From the NCBI GenBank assembly GCA_030152805.1, contig JASLIG010000099.1, positions 1 to 50,393 on the forward strand: a stretch of DNA of 50,393 bases, written 5' to 3'. This DNA comes from Solirubrobacterales bacterium. Lineage in GTDB: Bacteria > Actinomycetota > Thermoleophilia > Solirubrobacterales > 70-9. Of the stretch, positions 14,587-23,300 are shown in pieces (the first letter of the stretch is position 1; every line of letters begins with the position of its first letter). The translations under genes were made by a program, and so were the position numbers. A model generated the notes under the pieces. It was not told the DNA's origin. It saw only the letters and a program-made list of their open reading frames with translations, and did no database searches.

Positions 14587-15915
14587 ATGGCGGCTTCCGA
14601 AAGGGACAGGCAGGACGAGGGCACCTGGCGCAATTGGGCCGGCGACCAAGCGTGCAGGCCGTTCGAGCAGCTGAGGCCCGAGAGCCGCGCGCAGCTGGCT
14701 GAGGCGGTCGCCGCCGCGGCGGCGGCGGGTCGCAAGGTCAGCGTTGCCGCCAGCGGCCACTCCTTCACCGAGGCGGCGATGATCGACGGCGGCACGATGC
14801 TGAACCTTGGCCGGATCAGCGGGGTGATCGACGCCGATCCGGGTTCGGGCTTGGTCAAAGTCGGCGGCGGCACCGTGCTCGCGGGCCTCAACGAGTCGCT
14901 GCACCGGCTCGGCCTGGCGATGGAGAACCTCGGCGACATCGACCGGCAGACGATTGCGGGCGCGATCTCGACCGGCACCCACGGCACGGGGGCGAAGCTG
15001 CGCAACATCTCCTCGCAGATCGTGGGCATGGAGCTGGTTCTCGCCGACGGCTCGCTGCGCGAGCTGACAGCCGAGGACGAGCCGGAGCTGCTCCGCGCGG
15101 CGCGAGTGGGCGTCGGCGCCCTCGGCGCGATCTGCTCGGTGACGATCCGCTGCGTTCCCGCCTTCACTCTGCACCGGGTCGACACCCCGTTACCGCGAGA
15201 TGAGGTTCTCGATTCCTTCCAGGAGCGCGCCGAGGCCCACGAGCATTTCGAGCTCTTCACCTTCCCCTACGCCGACTCGGCCCTGGTGCTGGAGCGCAAC
15301 CGCACCGACGAGCCAGCCCGGCCGCGTGGCCGGACCGCCGCCTTCCTCAACGACATCGTCCTCGAAAACTGGGCGCTGGAGGCGATCTCGGCCACGGGCA
15401 AGGCAATGCCGCGAGCGATTCCCTCGCTCTCGCGCCTCGCCGCTTGGCTCGCTTCGGGTAGCAAGTCGACCGATCGCAGCGACCGGATCTTCGCCAACGA
15501 CCGCCGCGTGCGCTTCACCGAGATGGAGTACGGGGTGCCGCGCGAGCACGGTCCCGAGGCGGCGCGCCGGGTGATCGAGTGGATCCGCTCCAACCGCTAC
15601 CCGGTTTTCTTCCCGATCGAGATGCGGGTGACCGCCGGCGACGACGCGCTGCTCAGCCCCTCGCACGAGCGCGACACCACCTACATCGCCGTCCACCAGT
15701 ACCGCGGCATGGAGTGGCGTCCCTACTTCGAAGCGGTAGAGGCGATCATGAACGAGTACGGCGGCCGGCCCCACTGGGGCAAGCGCCACTTCCAGACCGC
15801 CGCGACCCTGGCCGAGCGATACCCGCGCTGGACCGACTTCCAGGCGGCCCGAGACGAGCTCGATCCCGACCACACTTTCACCAACGAGTACGCAGAGCGC
15901 GTCCTCGGCCCCTAG
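14587..15915 (+). CDS. FAD-linked sugar-1,4-lactone oxidase-like oxidoreductase
   Basis: The product is 442 residues. The PCMH-type FAD domain shows KVSVAASGHSFTEAAMIDGG, then GTHGTGAKLRNISSQIVGMELVLADGS, the family's pyrophosphate-binding and Gly-His-Ser-type segment. The C-terminal ALO domain ends with the HWGKRHFQT motif, characteristic of L-gulono-, D-arabinono- and xylitol/alditol oxidases. It would oxidise a sugar lactone or alditol using O2 or a carrier. The His of GHSF could form the covalent FAD link. No signal peptide is present. TAGGCT at 14572-14577 is 9 nt before the ATG. It is convergent with the aldolase-like gene at 15922. The exact substrate cannot be resolved from sequence. 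Confidence 0.9.
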   Translation: MAASERDRQDEGTWRNWAGDQACRPFEQLRPESRAQLAEAVAAAAAAGRKVSVAASGHSFTEAAMIDGGTMLNLGRISGVIDADPGSGLVKVGGGTVLAGLNESLHRLGLAMENLGDIDRQTIAGAISTGTHGTGAKLRNISSQIVGMELVLADGSLRELTAEDEPELLRAARVGVGALGAICSVTIRCVPAFTLHRVDTPLPRDEVLDSFQERAEAHEHFELFTFPYADSALVLERNRTDEPARPRGRTAAFLNDIVLENWALEAISATGKAMPRAIPSLSRLAAWLASGSKSTDRSDRIFANDRRVRFTEMEYGVPREHGPEAARRVIEWIRSNRYPVFFPIEMRVTAGDDALLSPSHERDTTYIAVHQYRGMEWRPYFEAVEAIMNEYGGRPHWGKRHFQTAATLAERYPRWTDFQAARDELDPDHTFTNEYAERVLGP

Positions 15916-15921
15916 GCGCAC

Positions 15922-17124
15922 CTAGAGGAACGTCTTGCCTTCGCCCCGATATGTCGGGACGACGCCGACGACCTCGTCGCCTTCGACCAGGTGGAGGGTG
16001 TCGAAGCGCTCGCAGAGCTCACCCGCCTTGGCGTGGCGCATGTAGACGCGGTCGCCGACGCGGAGGTCTCGGGCAGGGGAACCGCTGAGCGGCGTCTGCA
16101 CCTCGCCGGCGCCCTCCTCGGGGTCGAGCGCCAGGCCTGGCGGCAGCCACGGCGAGGGGACGCGCGAGGGATCGCCCGCACCGGAGGCGAGATAGCCGCC
16201 GCCGAGCGCAGTCGCGATCGCGGCGTTGGGCTTGCGAACTATCGGCAAGGCGAAGCCGGCGGCGGGGGTGAGGCTGAAGCGGCTGTAGGCGTCGAAGAGG
16301 GTAGGGGCGTAGAAGCCCGAGCCCGCGGCGATCTCGGTCACCGCATCCTCAGCGCCGGTCAGCTCGAGGCTGCCGGTGCCGCCGCCGTTGACGATCGGCA
16401 GCTCGGAGAACTCGCGGATCGCGGCGACCACGGCGGCGCGGCGCTCGGCGAGCTCGGCCGCCGAGCGCCGCTGCATCGAGCGGATCGCGGCGCCGCGCAG
16501 GCGGCGGCCCGGCGGCTGGTCGCCGACGCCGGCAATTTGTCCCTCGTAGGCCATCAACGCCGCCAGCTCGACCTGGGAGCGCCGCTCGATCTCCCGCGCC
16601 AGCTCGACCGCCTGCTCGACCGTGTGCACGGGCGAGCGCTTCGGGCCGACCTTGATCCGGCCGCCGAATGCCCACCAGCCTGCATCGAGCTCGATGCAGA
16701 CGCGCACCGGTGCAGCACCGGCACCGAGCACCGACTCGATCGCGTCGAGGTGCTCGGCGCAATCGACCATCACGATCGGCGCTCCTCCGGGGTTGGCCAC
16801 CGAGCGCAATGCCAGCTCCTCGAGCGCGCCCGTATCGGCGGTCGGGTAGGCGAGCAGCAGGTTCTCGAACCCCTGCTCGGCAAGCCAGAGCGTCTCCGGC
16901 AGCGTGAACGTCATCAGCCCGGCAAAGCGCTCGTCGCGCGCAAGGATCCGCTCAAGTAGATCGCGGCAGCGCAGCGACTTGCTTGCCACTCGGATCGGCT
17001 TGTCCCCCGCCCGCTGCAGCATCGCCGCCGCGTTGGCCCACATCGCGTCGAGGTCGACGAAGGCAAATGGCGCCTCGACCTCCTCGAAGATCCGTTCGAA
17101 TTCCCCGTGCGACCGACCCGGCAC
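15922..17124 (-). CDS. D-threonine aldolase / D-serine dehydratase-like PLP enzyme
   Basis: The product is 400 residues. An alanine-racemase-type N-terminal barrel starts with APFAFVDLDAMWANAAAM and carries the PLP-lysine in IRVASKSLRCRDLL. PLP phosphate contacts fit NGGGTGS and GSGFY. The C-terminal metal-binding domain contains RHAKAGELCERFDTLHLV, with the His and Cys pair expected to bind a divalent cation, as in fold-III D-threonine aldolases and eukaryote-type D-serine dehydratases. Likely reaction: retro-aldol cleavage or deamination of a D-beta-hydroxy amino acid. The GTG at 17124 lies 7 nt after TAGGCT on the minus strand. It is divergent from tRNA-Ser(GCT). Confidence 0.85.
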   Translation of the reverse strand: MPGRSHGEFERIFEEVEAPFAFVDLDAMWANAAAMLQRAGDKPIRVASKSLRCRDLLERILARDERFAGLMTFTLPETLWLAEQGFENLLLAYPTADTGALEELALRSVANPGGAPIVMVDCAEHLDAIESVLGAGAAPVRVCIELDAGWWAFGGRIKVGPKRSPVHTVEQAVELAREIERRSQVELAALMAYEGQIAGVGDQPPGRRLRGAAIRSMQRRSAAELAERRAAVVAAIREFSELPIVNGGGTGSLELTGAEDAVTEIAAGSGFYAPTLFDAYSRFSLTPAAGFALPIVRKPNAAIATALGGGYLASGAGDPSRVPSPWLPPGLALDPEEGAGEVQTPLSGSPARDLRVGDRVYMRHAKAGELCERFDTLHLVEGDEVVGVVPTYRGEGKTFL

Positions 17125-17182
17125 GGCTACGAGCCTAGCCGCGCCGCCCGTCGCACGGGCAGCGCTAAGGTTTGGGCCGCCC

Positions 17183-17271
17183 GGAGAGGTGGCCGAGTGG
17201 CTGAAGGCACTCGCCTGCTAAGCGAGTAGGGGGCGCAAGCTCTCTCGAGGGTTCGAATCCCTCCCTCTCCG
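17183..17271 (+). tRNA. tRNA-Ser (anticodon GCT)
   Basis: GGAGAGG pairs with CCTCTCC, and the anticodon stem ACTCG/CGAGT holds the loop with GCT. A long variable arm (GGGGGCGCAAGCTCTC) and a GAGGGTTCGAATCCCTC T-arm follow. It is 89 nt long, class II, with no encoded CCA. Confidence 0.95.
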
Positions 17272-17338
17272 TTCCGCCTGGTCTGCCTTTCCCTTCGACG
17301 TGACGGTTACTCTGCCCGGCGGGGCAGGGTGAGATGCC

Positions 17339-18937
17339 ATGACTGAGAGTGTCGATACCGGCGCGACCGAGACGGGAACCGGCAGCCAACGGCTCGCCCT
17401 CCTGCTCGCAATGGCGATGTTCGTGCTCGTCGTCGACACGTCGCTGATGAACGTCTCGATCTCGGCGGTGGTCCGGGATCTCGACACGACCGTCAGCGGC
17501 GTCCAGTCCGCGATCGCGCTGGAGGCCCTGGTCTCCGCCGCCTTCATCCTGATCGGCAGCAAGTTCGGCGACCTCTACGGCCGCAAGCGGGCCTATGTGC
17601 TCGGCCTGCTTGGCTACGCCGTCGGCGCGGTGGCGATGACGCTCGCCCAGGACCTGCTCGCGATCATCGTCTTCTGGGCGTTGGTGGGAGGGATCGGCGC
17701 CTCGCTCCTGCTGCCCTCCATGCAGTCCCTCATCCACGGCAACTTCGAGGGAGAGGCGCAACGGAAGGTGTACGCGATGGTCGGAGCCGCGGCCGCCGTC
17801 GCCGCCGCGGTCGGGCCGCTACTCGGCGGCTTCATCACTACCTACCTGTCGTGGCGCGTCGGCTTCCTGCTCGAGGCGGTGATCATCGCGATCGTCCTCT
17901 CCGGCATCGGCCTCGTGCGCGACGTGCCCTATACGGGCCCCCGGGGCGTCGACGTCGTCGGCGCCTGCCTCTCCGTCCTCGGCATGGGAGGCGTCGTCCT
18001 CGGCATCCTGGTCTGGCAGGAGGGCGGCGAGTCGGTCGCCGCGATCCTGGCGATCGGCGCGATCGGGCTCGTGACGCTGGTCCGCTGGCTGCGGCGGCGC
18101 AAGCAGCAGGGCAAGCCGTCGCTGCTCGACCCCGACCTCTTCAAGTCGAAGGTCTTCAGGCTCGGGGTCACCGGGCAGATGCTCCAGCAGATCGCGCTGG
18201 GCGGCATGATGATCGCACTGCCGATCTACCTGCAGATGGTGCTCGAGTACAACGCGATGGAGGCGGGGCTGTCGCTCGCCCCGCTCTCGCTGACGACCTT
18301 CGGGATGGCCCTGCTCGCCGGGCGAAGGGCAGGCGGGCGAAGCCCGAGCGCCATCATCCGGGTGGGATTCGCGCTCGTCACGACCGGGCTGGTGATGCTG
18401 ATCCCGATCGTGCCGCGGGCCGATTCGGGCTGGTACCTCCTAATCCCGCTCGCGATCGCGGGATCGGGCTTGGGGCTGCTGGTGTCCCAGCTCAACAACT
18501 ACACTCTGTCCCCGATCTCGGAGGAGCGGATCAGCGAGGCCGCCGGGGTGAACTCGGCGGGGGGATCGTTTGGCCTGTCGTTTGGCCTGGCCTTCGCCGG
18601 CGCGATCATGCTGGCGACGCTCTCGATCGTCTTCACCAAGAAGGCCGAAGCGAGCAAGGTCCTCGCCCCGGCGGAGCAGCAGCGAGTCGCCGACGCGCTG
18701 GAGGACGACGCCGAGGTGATGAGCAATTCGCAGCTCGAAGAACTGCTCGTCGACCAACCCGAAGACGTTCGCGAAGAGATCGTCAGCATCAACACGGACG
18801 CGAGGCCGCTCGCGCTTCAGGTGGCGCTCGCCATTCCGCTCCTCGCCGGCCTCATTGGGCTCGTCAACTCGTTCCGCATGTTGCGTTTGCCAGATCCCAA
18901 GCCCTCGGCGGCGACCGAGGGTGCCGCGCTGGGCTGA
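17339..18937 (+). CDS. DHA2-family (EmrB/QacA-like) MFS drug exporter
   Basis: The product is 532 residues with 14 predicted membrane segments, the DHA2 layout. Family markers are VVDTSLMNVSISAVVRDL in TM1 and GSKFGDLYGRKRAYVLGLLGYAVGA (motif A) between TM2 and TM3. Motif C-like glycines occur in VGPLLGGFITTYLSWRVGFLLE. A hydrophilic region at about 440-490 is acidic. It probably extrudes hydrophobic or cationic compounds by proton antiport. No regulator is adjacent. The ATG at 17339 lies 67 nt after the tRNA-Ser gene. Confidence 0.92.
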   Translation: MTESVDTGATETGTGSQRLALLLAMAMFVLVVDTSLMNVSISAVVRDLDTTVSGVQSAIALEALVSAAFILIGSKFGDLYGRKRAYVLGLLGYAVGAVAMTLAQDLLAIIVFWALVGGIGASLLLPSMQSLIHGNFEGEAQRKVYAMVGAAAAVAAAVGPLLGGFITTYLSWRVGFLLEAVIIAIVLSGIGLVRDVPYTGPRGVDVVGACLSVLGMGGVVLGILVWQEGGESVAAILAIGAIGLVTLVRWLRRRKQQGKPSLLDPDLFKSKVFRLGVTGQMLQQIALGGMMIALPIYLQMVLEYNAMEAGLSLAPLSLTTFGMALLAGRRAGGRSPSAIIRVGFALVTTGLVMLIPIVPRADSGWYLLIPLAIAGSGLGLLVSQLNNYTLSPISEERISEAAGVNSAGGSFGLSFGLAFAGAIMLATLSIVFTKKAEASKVLAPAEQQRVADALEDDAEVMSNSQLEELLVDQPEDVREEIVSINTDARPLALQVALAIPLLAGLIGLVNSFRMLRLPDPKPSAATEGAALG

Positions 18938-18999
18938 GCCGATCTCCCACCCAGCCGAGGTCAAGCTTGTCTAGACGGCCTTTCCTCAAGTTCGTTAGA

Positions 19000-19016
19000 A
19001 GCAGCTTCAAGCTGCT
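19000..19016. terminator. Short hairpin after the DHA2 exporter
   Basis: AGCAGCTT-C-AAGCTGCT is a perfect 8-bp inverted repeat with a single central base, 63 nt past the stop. It lies in an AT-rich gap just upstream of the next gene. It may be a weak terminator or an operator for the gene at 19065. Confidence 0.35.
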
Positions 19017-19064
19017 ATAACTGATTTCAGGCTAACTTGAAACCTTGAATTTGGATTGGAAGCT

Positions 19065-19457
19065 ATGACAAAGCCGACAGATGAGATGTTCGGTCAGATC
19101 CTTCGGGCGATGATTCGTGAGGAGGTGACGACGGCGCTGGACGCACGCGGGCTTGGCGGTGGTGCCGATCGAGACGATGCAACGCAGGGGGCCGGGCGGT
19201 CGAATTCCAGAGTGCCTCCACCCGGTCTGGATCCCTTCGCTCTCGTCCCCTTCGCCGAGTACGTGCTGAGGGCGGCGGGAGGCGGGCCCCTCCACGCGAG
19301 CGTGATCGCAGAGCGCATGTACGAGCAGGGCTTCCGTCACCGGCGGCCACCGAAGTACCGAGATCAGTTGGTCCGCTCAGTCAACTCGCTTGCTTCTCCG
19401 AGCCAGCATCCCGATGTCTTCAAGCGTGTCGGGCCGCGGACGCTGGAACTGGTCTAA
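19065..19457 (+). CDS. Small protein with C-terminal HARE-HTH-like domain
   Basis: The product is 130 residues. The N-terminal 55 are polar (TDEMFGQILRAMIREEVTTALDARGLG, then a disordered linker). The C-terminal 70 (LVPFAEYVLRAAGGGPLHASVIAERMYEQGFRHRR...SVNSLASPSQHPDVFKRVGPRTLELV) follow the HARE-HTH pattern. That winged helix is found at the ends of RNA polymerase delta, ASXL proteins and many restriction-system proteins, where it binds or senses modified DNA. The ATG at 19065 is the first in frame with a plausible context; the ribosome site is weak. No partner gene adjoins it. The fold call is from pattern only. Confidence 0.6.
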   Translation: MTKPTDEMFGQILRAMIREEVTTALDARGLGGGADRDDATQGAGRSNSRVPPPGLDPFALVPFAEYVLRAAGGGPLHASVIAERMYEQGFRHRRPPKYRDQLVRSVNSLASPSQHPDVFKRVGPRTLELV

Positions 19458-19514
19458 ACGTTGCGGCGCAAGCGGAAGTAGAGCCAGGCTCAGTCCTTGC
19501 CGAAGCCGAAGCGG

Positions 19515-20951
19515 CTAGCGGCGGTTGCGCAGGATGACGCGGCCGCCGCGGGCGGGGATCATCGTCACGTTGCGGTGCAGGGCGCGCTCGGGCTCGGGCT
19601 CGGCGGCCTCCAGGTCGAGGCGGCGGGCCGTGGCCTCCAGCACTACGCGCATCTCGGCCATCGCCAGGGCGGCGCCGAGGCAGCGGCGGATGCCGCCGCC
19701 GAAGGGGATCCACTCGTAGGTCCCCGGTTTGCGGCCGAGCCAGCGCTCGGGCCGGAAGGCGAACGGCTCCGGGTAGAGATCCTCGCGGTGGTGGACGAGC
19801 AGGATGCTCATCCCGATTGGGGTGTCGGCGGAGACGCCGTAGGGCCCGAGGCGCCAGGGCACCGTCACCCGCCGGCCGATGAACGGGACGACGGGCCGCG
19901 AGCGCATGCTCTCGACGATCGTCGCCTCGACCCGCTCCTCGCCGTTCCCGCCGTTCCGCGTCGCTTCGCGCAGGGCCTCGTGTGCGGCGGGATTGCGGAC
20001 CAGGCGCTCCCAGGCCCAGGCGAGCGAGTTCGCCGTCGTCTCGTGGCCGGCGAGGACCAGGGTGAGCAGCTCGTCGCGGACTTCTTTGTCGTCCATCGCC
20101 TCGCCGTCCTCGGCGCGCGCCCGCAGCAGCAGCGAGAGGATGTCGCGGCGCTCCTCGAGGCGCTCGTCGGCGCGGCGGGCACGGATCACCGCGTAGGTCG
20201 GCCGGTCGAGCAGGGTGACGCCGAGCTTGACCACCCCGACCGCATCTTCGCGGCCGATGTTGAGCAGTTCGCCCGCCTGGCCGAGGCGCGAAGTCGAGGC
20301 GTTGACCAGCCGCTTCACCACCGTCCGCATGCGGTGCTCGGGGGTGCCGCGCTCGGGTCGTCCCTCGATGCCGAAGATGCCGGCCATGATCACGTCGAGG
20401 GTGATCGCCTGCATGCGCGGCGCCAGCGCGAACGGGCGGTTGAGCGGCCAGGTGTCGATCTCGCGTTCGGTCGCCGCGGCGATCATCGCCGTGTAGCGCT
20501 CGATCGCCTCGCCGTGGAAGGACGGCAGCAGCAGCTTGCGCTGGCGCATGTGGCGCGGGCCGACGGCGGTGAGGACCGAGCCCGTGCCGAGGATCGGCCG
20601 CAGCGGCGACTCGCCGGTCAGCGAGGGGGCCAGCTCCGGCTTGGCAGTGAAGAGCGAGCGGACGTGGTCGGGGTGGCTGGTGACCACGGGCCCGCCTGGC
20701 ATCGCCGTGCGCATGCGGAAGGTCTCGCCGATGCGGCGGCGGGCACCGAAGACGTACTCGATCTGGCGCTGGCTGAAACGCAGCATCTGGGAGGAGCGCG
20801 GCAGGGGCACCACCGGCGGCTTGCCGAGCTCAGCGAGCGCGGCCGGCTCGATCGGCCCGGCGGGCGAGGGCGGCGCCTCGCCGACGAGCTCCGGGAAGGC
20901 CGGCTGCTCGGTGGCGACGGGTCGCTCGGCGACGCTGCTCACACCGTCCAT
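19515..20951 (-). CDS. Cytochrome P450
   Basis: The product is 478 residues from the ATG at 20951. A longer frame to 21002 exists but would run into the pyk promoter region. Signatures are the I-helix LVLAGHETTANSLAW with the O2-activating Thr, the K-helix ESMRSRP (ExxR), the FRPERW segment and the heme loop FGGGIRRCLGAALAMAE with the axial Cys. It is soluble, with no N-terminal anchor, and needs ferredoxin and a reductase. The substrate is unknown; hydroxylation of a hydrophobic molecule is expected. It is divergent from pyruvate kinase, without functional linkage. Confidence 0.95.
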   Translation of the reverse strand: MDGVSSVAERPVATEQPAFPELVGEAPPSPAGPIEPAALAELGKPPVVPLPRSSQMLRFSQRQIEYVFGARRRIGETFRMRTAMPGGPVVTSHPDHVRSLFTAKPELAPSLTGESPLRPILGTGSVLTAVGPRHMRQRKLLLPSFHGEAIERYTAMIAAATEREIDTWPLNRPFALAPRMQAITLDVIMAGIFGIEGRPERGTPEHRMRTVVKRLVNASTSRLGQAGELLNIGREDAVGVVKLGVTLLDRPTYAVIRARRADERLEERRDILSLLLRARAEDGEAMDDKEVRDELLTLVLAGHETTANSLAWAWERLVRNPAAHEALREATRNGGNGEERVEATIVESMRSRPVVPFIGRRVTVPWRLGPYGVSADTPIGMSILLVHHREDLYPEPFAFRPERWLGRKPGTYEWIPFGGGIRRCLGAALAMAEMRVVLEATARRLDLEAAEPEPERALHRNVTMIPARGGRVILRNRR

Positions 20952-21019
20952 TGTCACAGAGATCGATGTCGAGGTTGTCGCCTTCAGGGTGCGATGCGTC
21001 ACGCTCTACAGTCATACGA

Positions 21020-22435
21020 ATGCAGCGCGGAAGGCGCACGAAGATCATCGCGACGGTGGGTCCGGCGAGCTGGGAGCCGGAGACGCTGGCGCGGCTGATC
21101 GAGGCGGGCGCCGACGTCTTCCGCCTCAACTTCTCCCACGCCGATCGCGACCGCCACGCACGCACGGTCGAGGCGATCCGCGGCGCCGCCGAGCGGGCCG
21201 GCCAGGAGGTCGCGGTGCTGGGCGATCTGCCGGGGCCGAAGCTGCGGATCGGCGAGCTGCGCGGCGACGTCGCCGAGCTGGAGACCGGCATGCACGTGAG
21301 GCTGACGCCGCAGGAGGTCGAGGGCGATCAGGAGACGATCCCGGTCGCCTGGCCCGGTGTCTCCTCGCTGCGCGAGGACGAAGCGGTCTACCTCGCCGAC
21401 GGTTCGATTCGCTTGCGGGTGCGTGGGCCCGAAGACGGCGGCGTCGACTGCGAGGTCGAGGTCGGCGGCACGCTCTCCTCGCACAAGGGGATGAACGTGC
21501 CGGGGGTGAGCAGCGCCGCCGCCGCGCCAGGCGATCTCGACTGGGTCGAGTTCGCAGTCGAGCAGGGGATCGACATCCTCGCGGTCTCTTTCGTCTCGAC
21601 CGCGTCCGACCTCGAGCCGGTTAGCGAGCGGCTGCGGGCGCTCGGTTCCGACATTCCCCTTGTCGCCAAGATCGAGAAGCAGCAGGCGGCGGAGAACGCC
21701 GAGGAGATCGTCGGCGCGGCGAGCGGCGGGATCATGGTCGCCCGCGGCGACCTCGGCATCGAGCTGCCGCTCGCGCAGGTGCCGGTCGTGCAGAAGAAGC
21801 TGATTCGCAGCGCCGGGCGGCGCTCCAAGCCGGTGATCACGGCGACGCAGATGCTCGCCTCGATGGTGATCGCGAAGCGGCCGACGCGCGCCGAGGTGAC
21901 GGACGTCGCCAACGCGATCTACGACGGGACCGACGCGGTGATGCTCTCCGAGGAGACCGCCGTCGGCCAGAACCCGATCGAGTCGGTGCGGGTGATGGAC
22001 CGGATCGCCCGCGCCACCGAGCCCGATCTGCCCTACGGCGAGTGGCTCTTCGCCCGCACCGATCAGGCGACCCAGGATGTCGCCGACTCGGTCGCGCAGG
22101 GCGCCGTCGGCGCGGTCTACCGACTCGGGCTGGCGGCGCTGGTGGTGCCGACGACGAGCGGGCGCACCGCGCGCCTCGTCTCGGCGCACCGCCCCAACGT
22201 TCCCGTGCTCGCGGTCTCGCCGCGAATCGAGACCGTGCGGCGCCTCAACCTGCTTTTCGGTGTGACGGCGGTGCTCAACGAGCACGAGACCGATGTACGC
22301 GGCTTGCTCGACGATTGCGCCGCCCTGGCCGGCGAGCACGGCATCGCCGCCCCGGGCGAGCTGATTGCGATCACCGCGGGACTGCCCGAGCAGGAGTTGG
22401 GCACGAACCTCTTCGAGGTTCATCGAGTGCCTTAG
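21020..22435 (+). CDS. pyk: Pyruvate kinase
   Basis: The product is 471 residues. It converts phosphoenolpyruvate and ADP to pyruvate and ATP. Motifs in order are RRTKIIATVGPASW, FRLNFSHAD, DLPGPKLRIGEL, LVAKIEKQQAAEN with the catalytic Lys, MVARGDLGIELPLAQVPVVQKKLI (metal and PEP site) and the MLSEETAVGQNPIESVRVMDRI segment. The B-domain and C-terminal allosteric domain are both present (VVPTTSGRTARLVSAHRP). The ATG at 21020 lies 7 nt after TACAGT (21007-21012) and begins at the conserved RRTKI, so upstream in-frame codons are rejected. There is no Shine-Dalgarno site. Confidence 0.97.
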   Translation: MQRGRRTKIIATVGPASWEPETLARLIEAGADVFRLNFSHADRDRHARTVEAIRGAAERAGQEVAVLGDLPGPKLRIGELRGDVAELETGMHVRLTPQEVEGDQETIPVAWPGVSSLREDEAVYLADGSIRLRVRGPEDGGVDCEVEVGGTLSSHKGMNVPGVSSAAAAPGDLDWVEFAVEQGIDILAVSFVSTASDLEPVSERLRALGSDIPLVAKIEKQQAAENAEEIVGAASGGIMVARGDLGIELPLAQVPVVQKKLIRSAGRRSKPVITATQMLASMVIAKRPTRAEVTDVANAIYDGTDAVMLSEETAVGQNPIESVRVMDRIARATEPDLPYGEWLFARTDQATQDVADSVAQGAVGAVYRLGLAALVVPTTSGRTARLVSAHRPNVPVLAVSPRIETVRRLNLLFGVTAVLNEHETDVRGLLDDCAALAGEHGIAAPGELIAITAGLPEQELGTNLFEVHRVP

Positions 22436-22480
22436 CCGGCGGGCTTGATCGATCCCGGGCTTCTATTGTCCTGTCCTGCG

Positions 22481-23272
22481 ATGGCAGGCGGGGAGACAGT
22501 GGTCCGGGTCGAGCGCGATGAAGCCGGTCTGGCGACGATGACGCTCGACAGCCCGCCGCTCAACCTCTTCGACCGGCGCATGTTCGAGGGCCTGATGGCC
22601 GCGATCGAGGCGGTCGAGGACGAGCCCCCGCGGGCGCTGCTGATCCGCGCCGAGGGCCGGGCCGTCTCGGGTGGCGTCAACGTCGCCGAGTTCGACGGCC
22701 TGACGCCGCGGCAGGCGAGCGAGCTCTGGGACCGGCTGATCGGCGCGGTCGAACGGGTGGAACGGCTGCCGCTGCCGGTCGTCTTCGCCGCCCACGCCCT
22801 GACACTGACCGCGGCCTTCGAGCTGGCGCTCGGCTGCGACCTGATCCTCGCCGCCCGCTCGGCCAAGTTCGGTCTGGTCGAGAAAGTGGTCGGCCTGACG
22901 CCCTCGATGGGCGGGACCCAGCGCCTGGCCGAGCGGGCCGGCAGCGGTCGCGCTCGCGAGCTGGTGATGACCGGTGAGCTGTTCGGTGCTGAGGAGCTGG
23001 CCAGCTGGGGCGTCGTCAACAGGGTCCTCGACGACGAGGGGTTCGACGACGGCGCGCGCGCCTTCGCGGCGGAGCTCGCCGCCGGTCCGACCGTGGCGCA
23101 CGCGATGACGAAGCTCGTGTTGAGGCGCTTCCGCAAAGGGGGGATCGCCGCCGCTGACGAGGCGATCCGCAGCGAGGCCGGCGAGCTCTTCGCGAGCGAG
23201 GATCTGCAGCGCGCGGTCAAAGCCTTCCTCGAGCACGGCGGGCCGGGGCACGCCAGCTTCGAGGGCCGCTGA
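22481..23272 (+). CDS. Enoyl-CoA hydratase/isomerase-family protein
   Basis: The product is 263 residues, a crotonase fold. ITs CoA/oxyanion segment reads AEGRAVSGGVNVAEFDG. The second oxyanion segment, usually GGGCE, is AAHALTLTAAFELALGCDL, retaining the first Glu. AKFGLVEKVVGLTPSMGGTQRL keeps the second Glu. Both hydratase acids therefore appear present, but the Gly-rich turn is replaced by Leu-Thr-Ala-Ala-Phe, so the oxyanion hole may be altered. The ATG at 22481 was chosen over an earlier in-frame alternative because TATTGT lies 11 nt upstream and the crotonase domain starts right after. It is followed 29 nt later by a thioesterase-like gene, a sensible acyl-CoA pair. Confidence 0.85.
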   Translation: MAGGETVVRVERDEAGLATMTLDSPPLNLFDRRMFEGLMAAIEAVEDEPPRALLIRAEGRAVSGGVNVAEFDGLTPRQASELWDRLIGAVERVERLPLPVVFAAHALTLTAAFELALGCDLILAARSAKFGLVEKVVGLTPSMGGTQRLAERAGSGRARELVMTGELFGAEELASWGVVNRVLDDEGFDDGARAFAAELAAGPTVAHAMTKLVLRRFRKGGIAAADEAIRSEAGELFASEDLQRAVKAFLEHGGPGHASFEGR

Positions 23273-23300
23273 GCGGTTGGCCGGGTAGGGTCTCCCGACG

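Noticed and set aside
13324..15174. 616-residue reverse frame
   Set aside because: It lies entirely opposite the MFS transporter and lactone oxidase genes, is Arg/His/Gln/Asp-rich, and has no domain. It is a GC-rich antisense frame.
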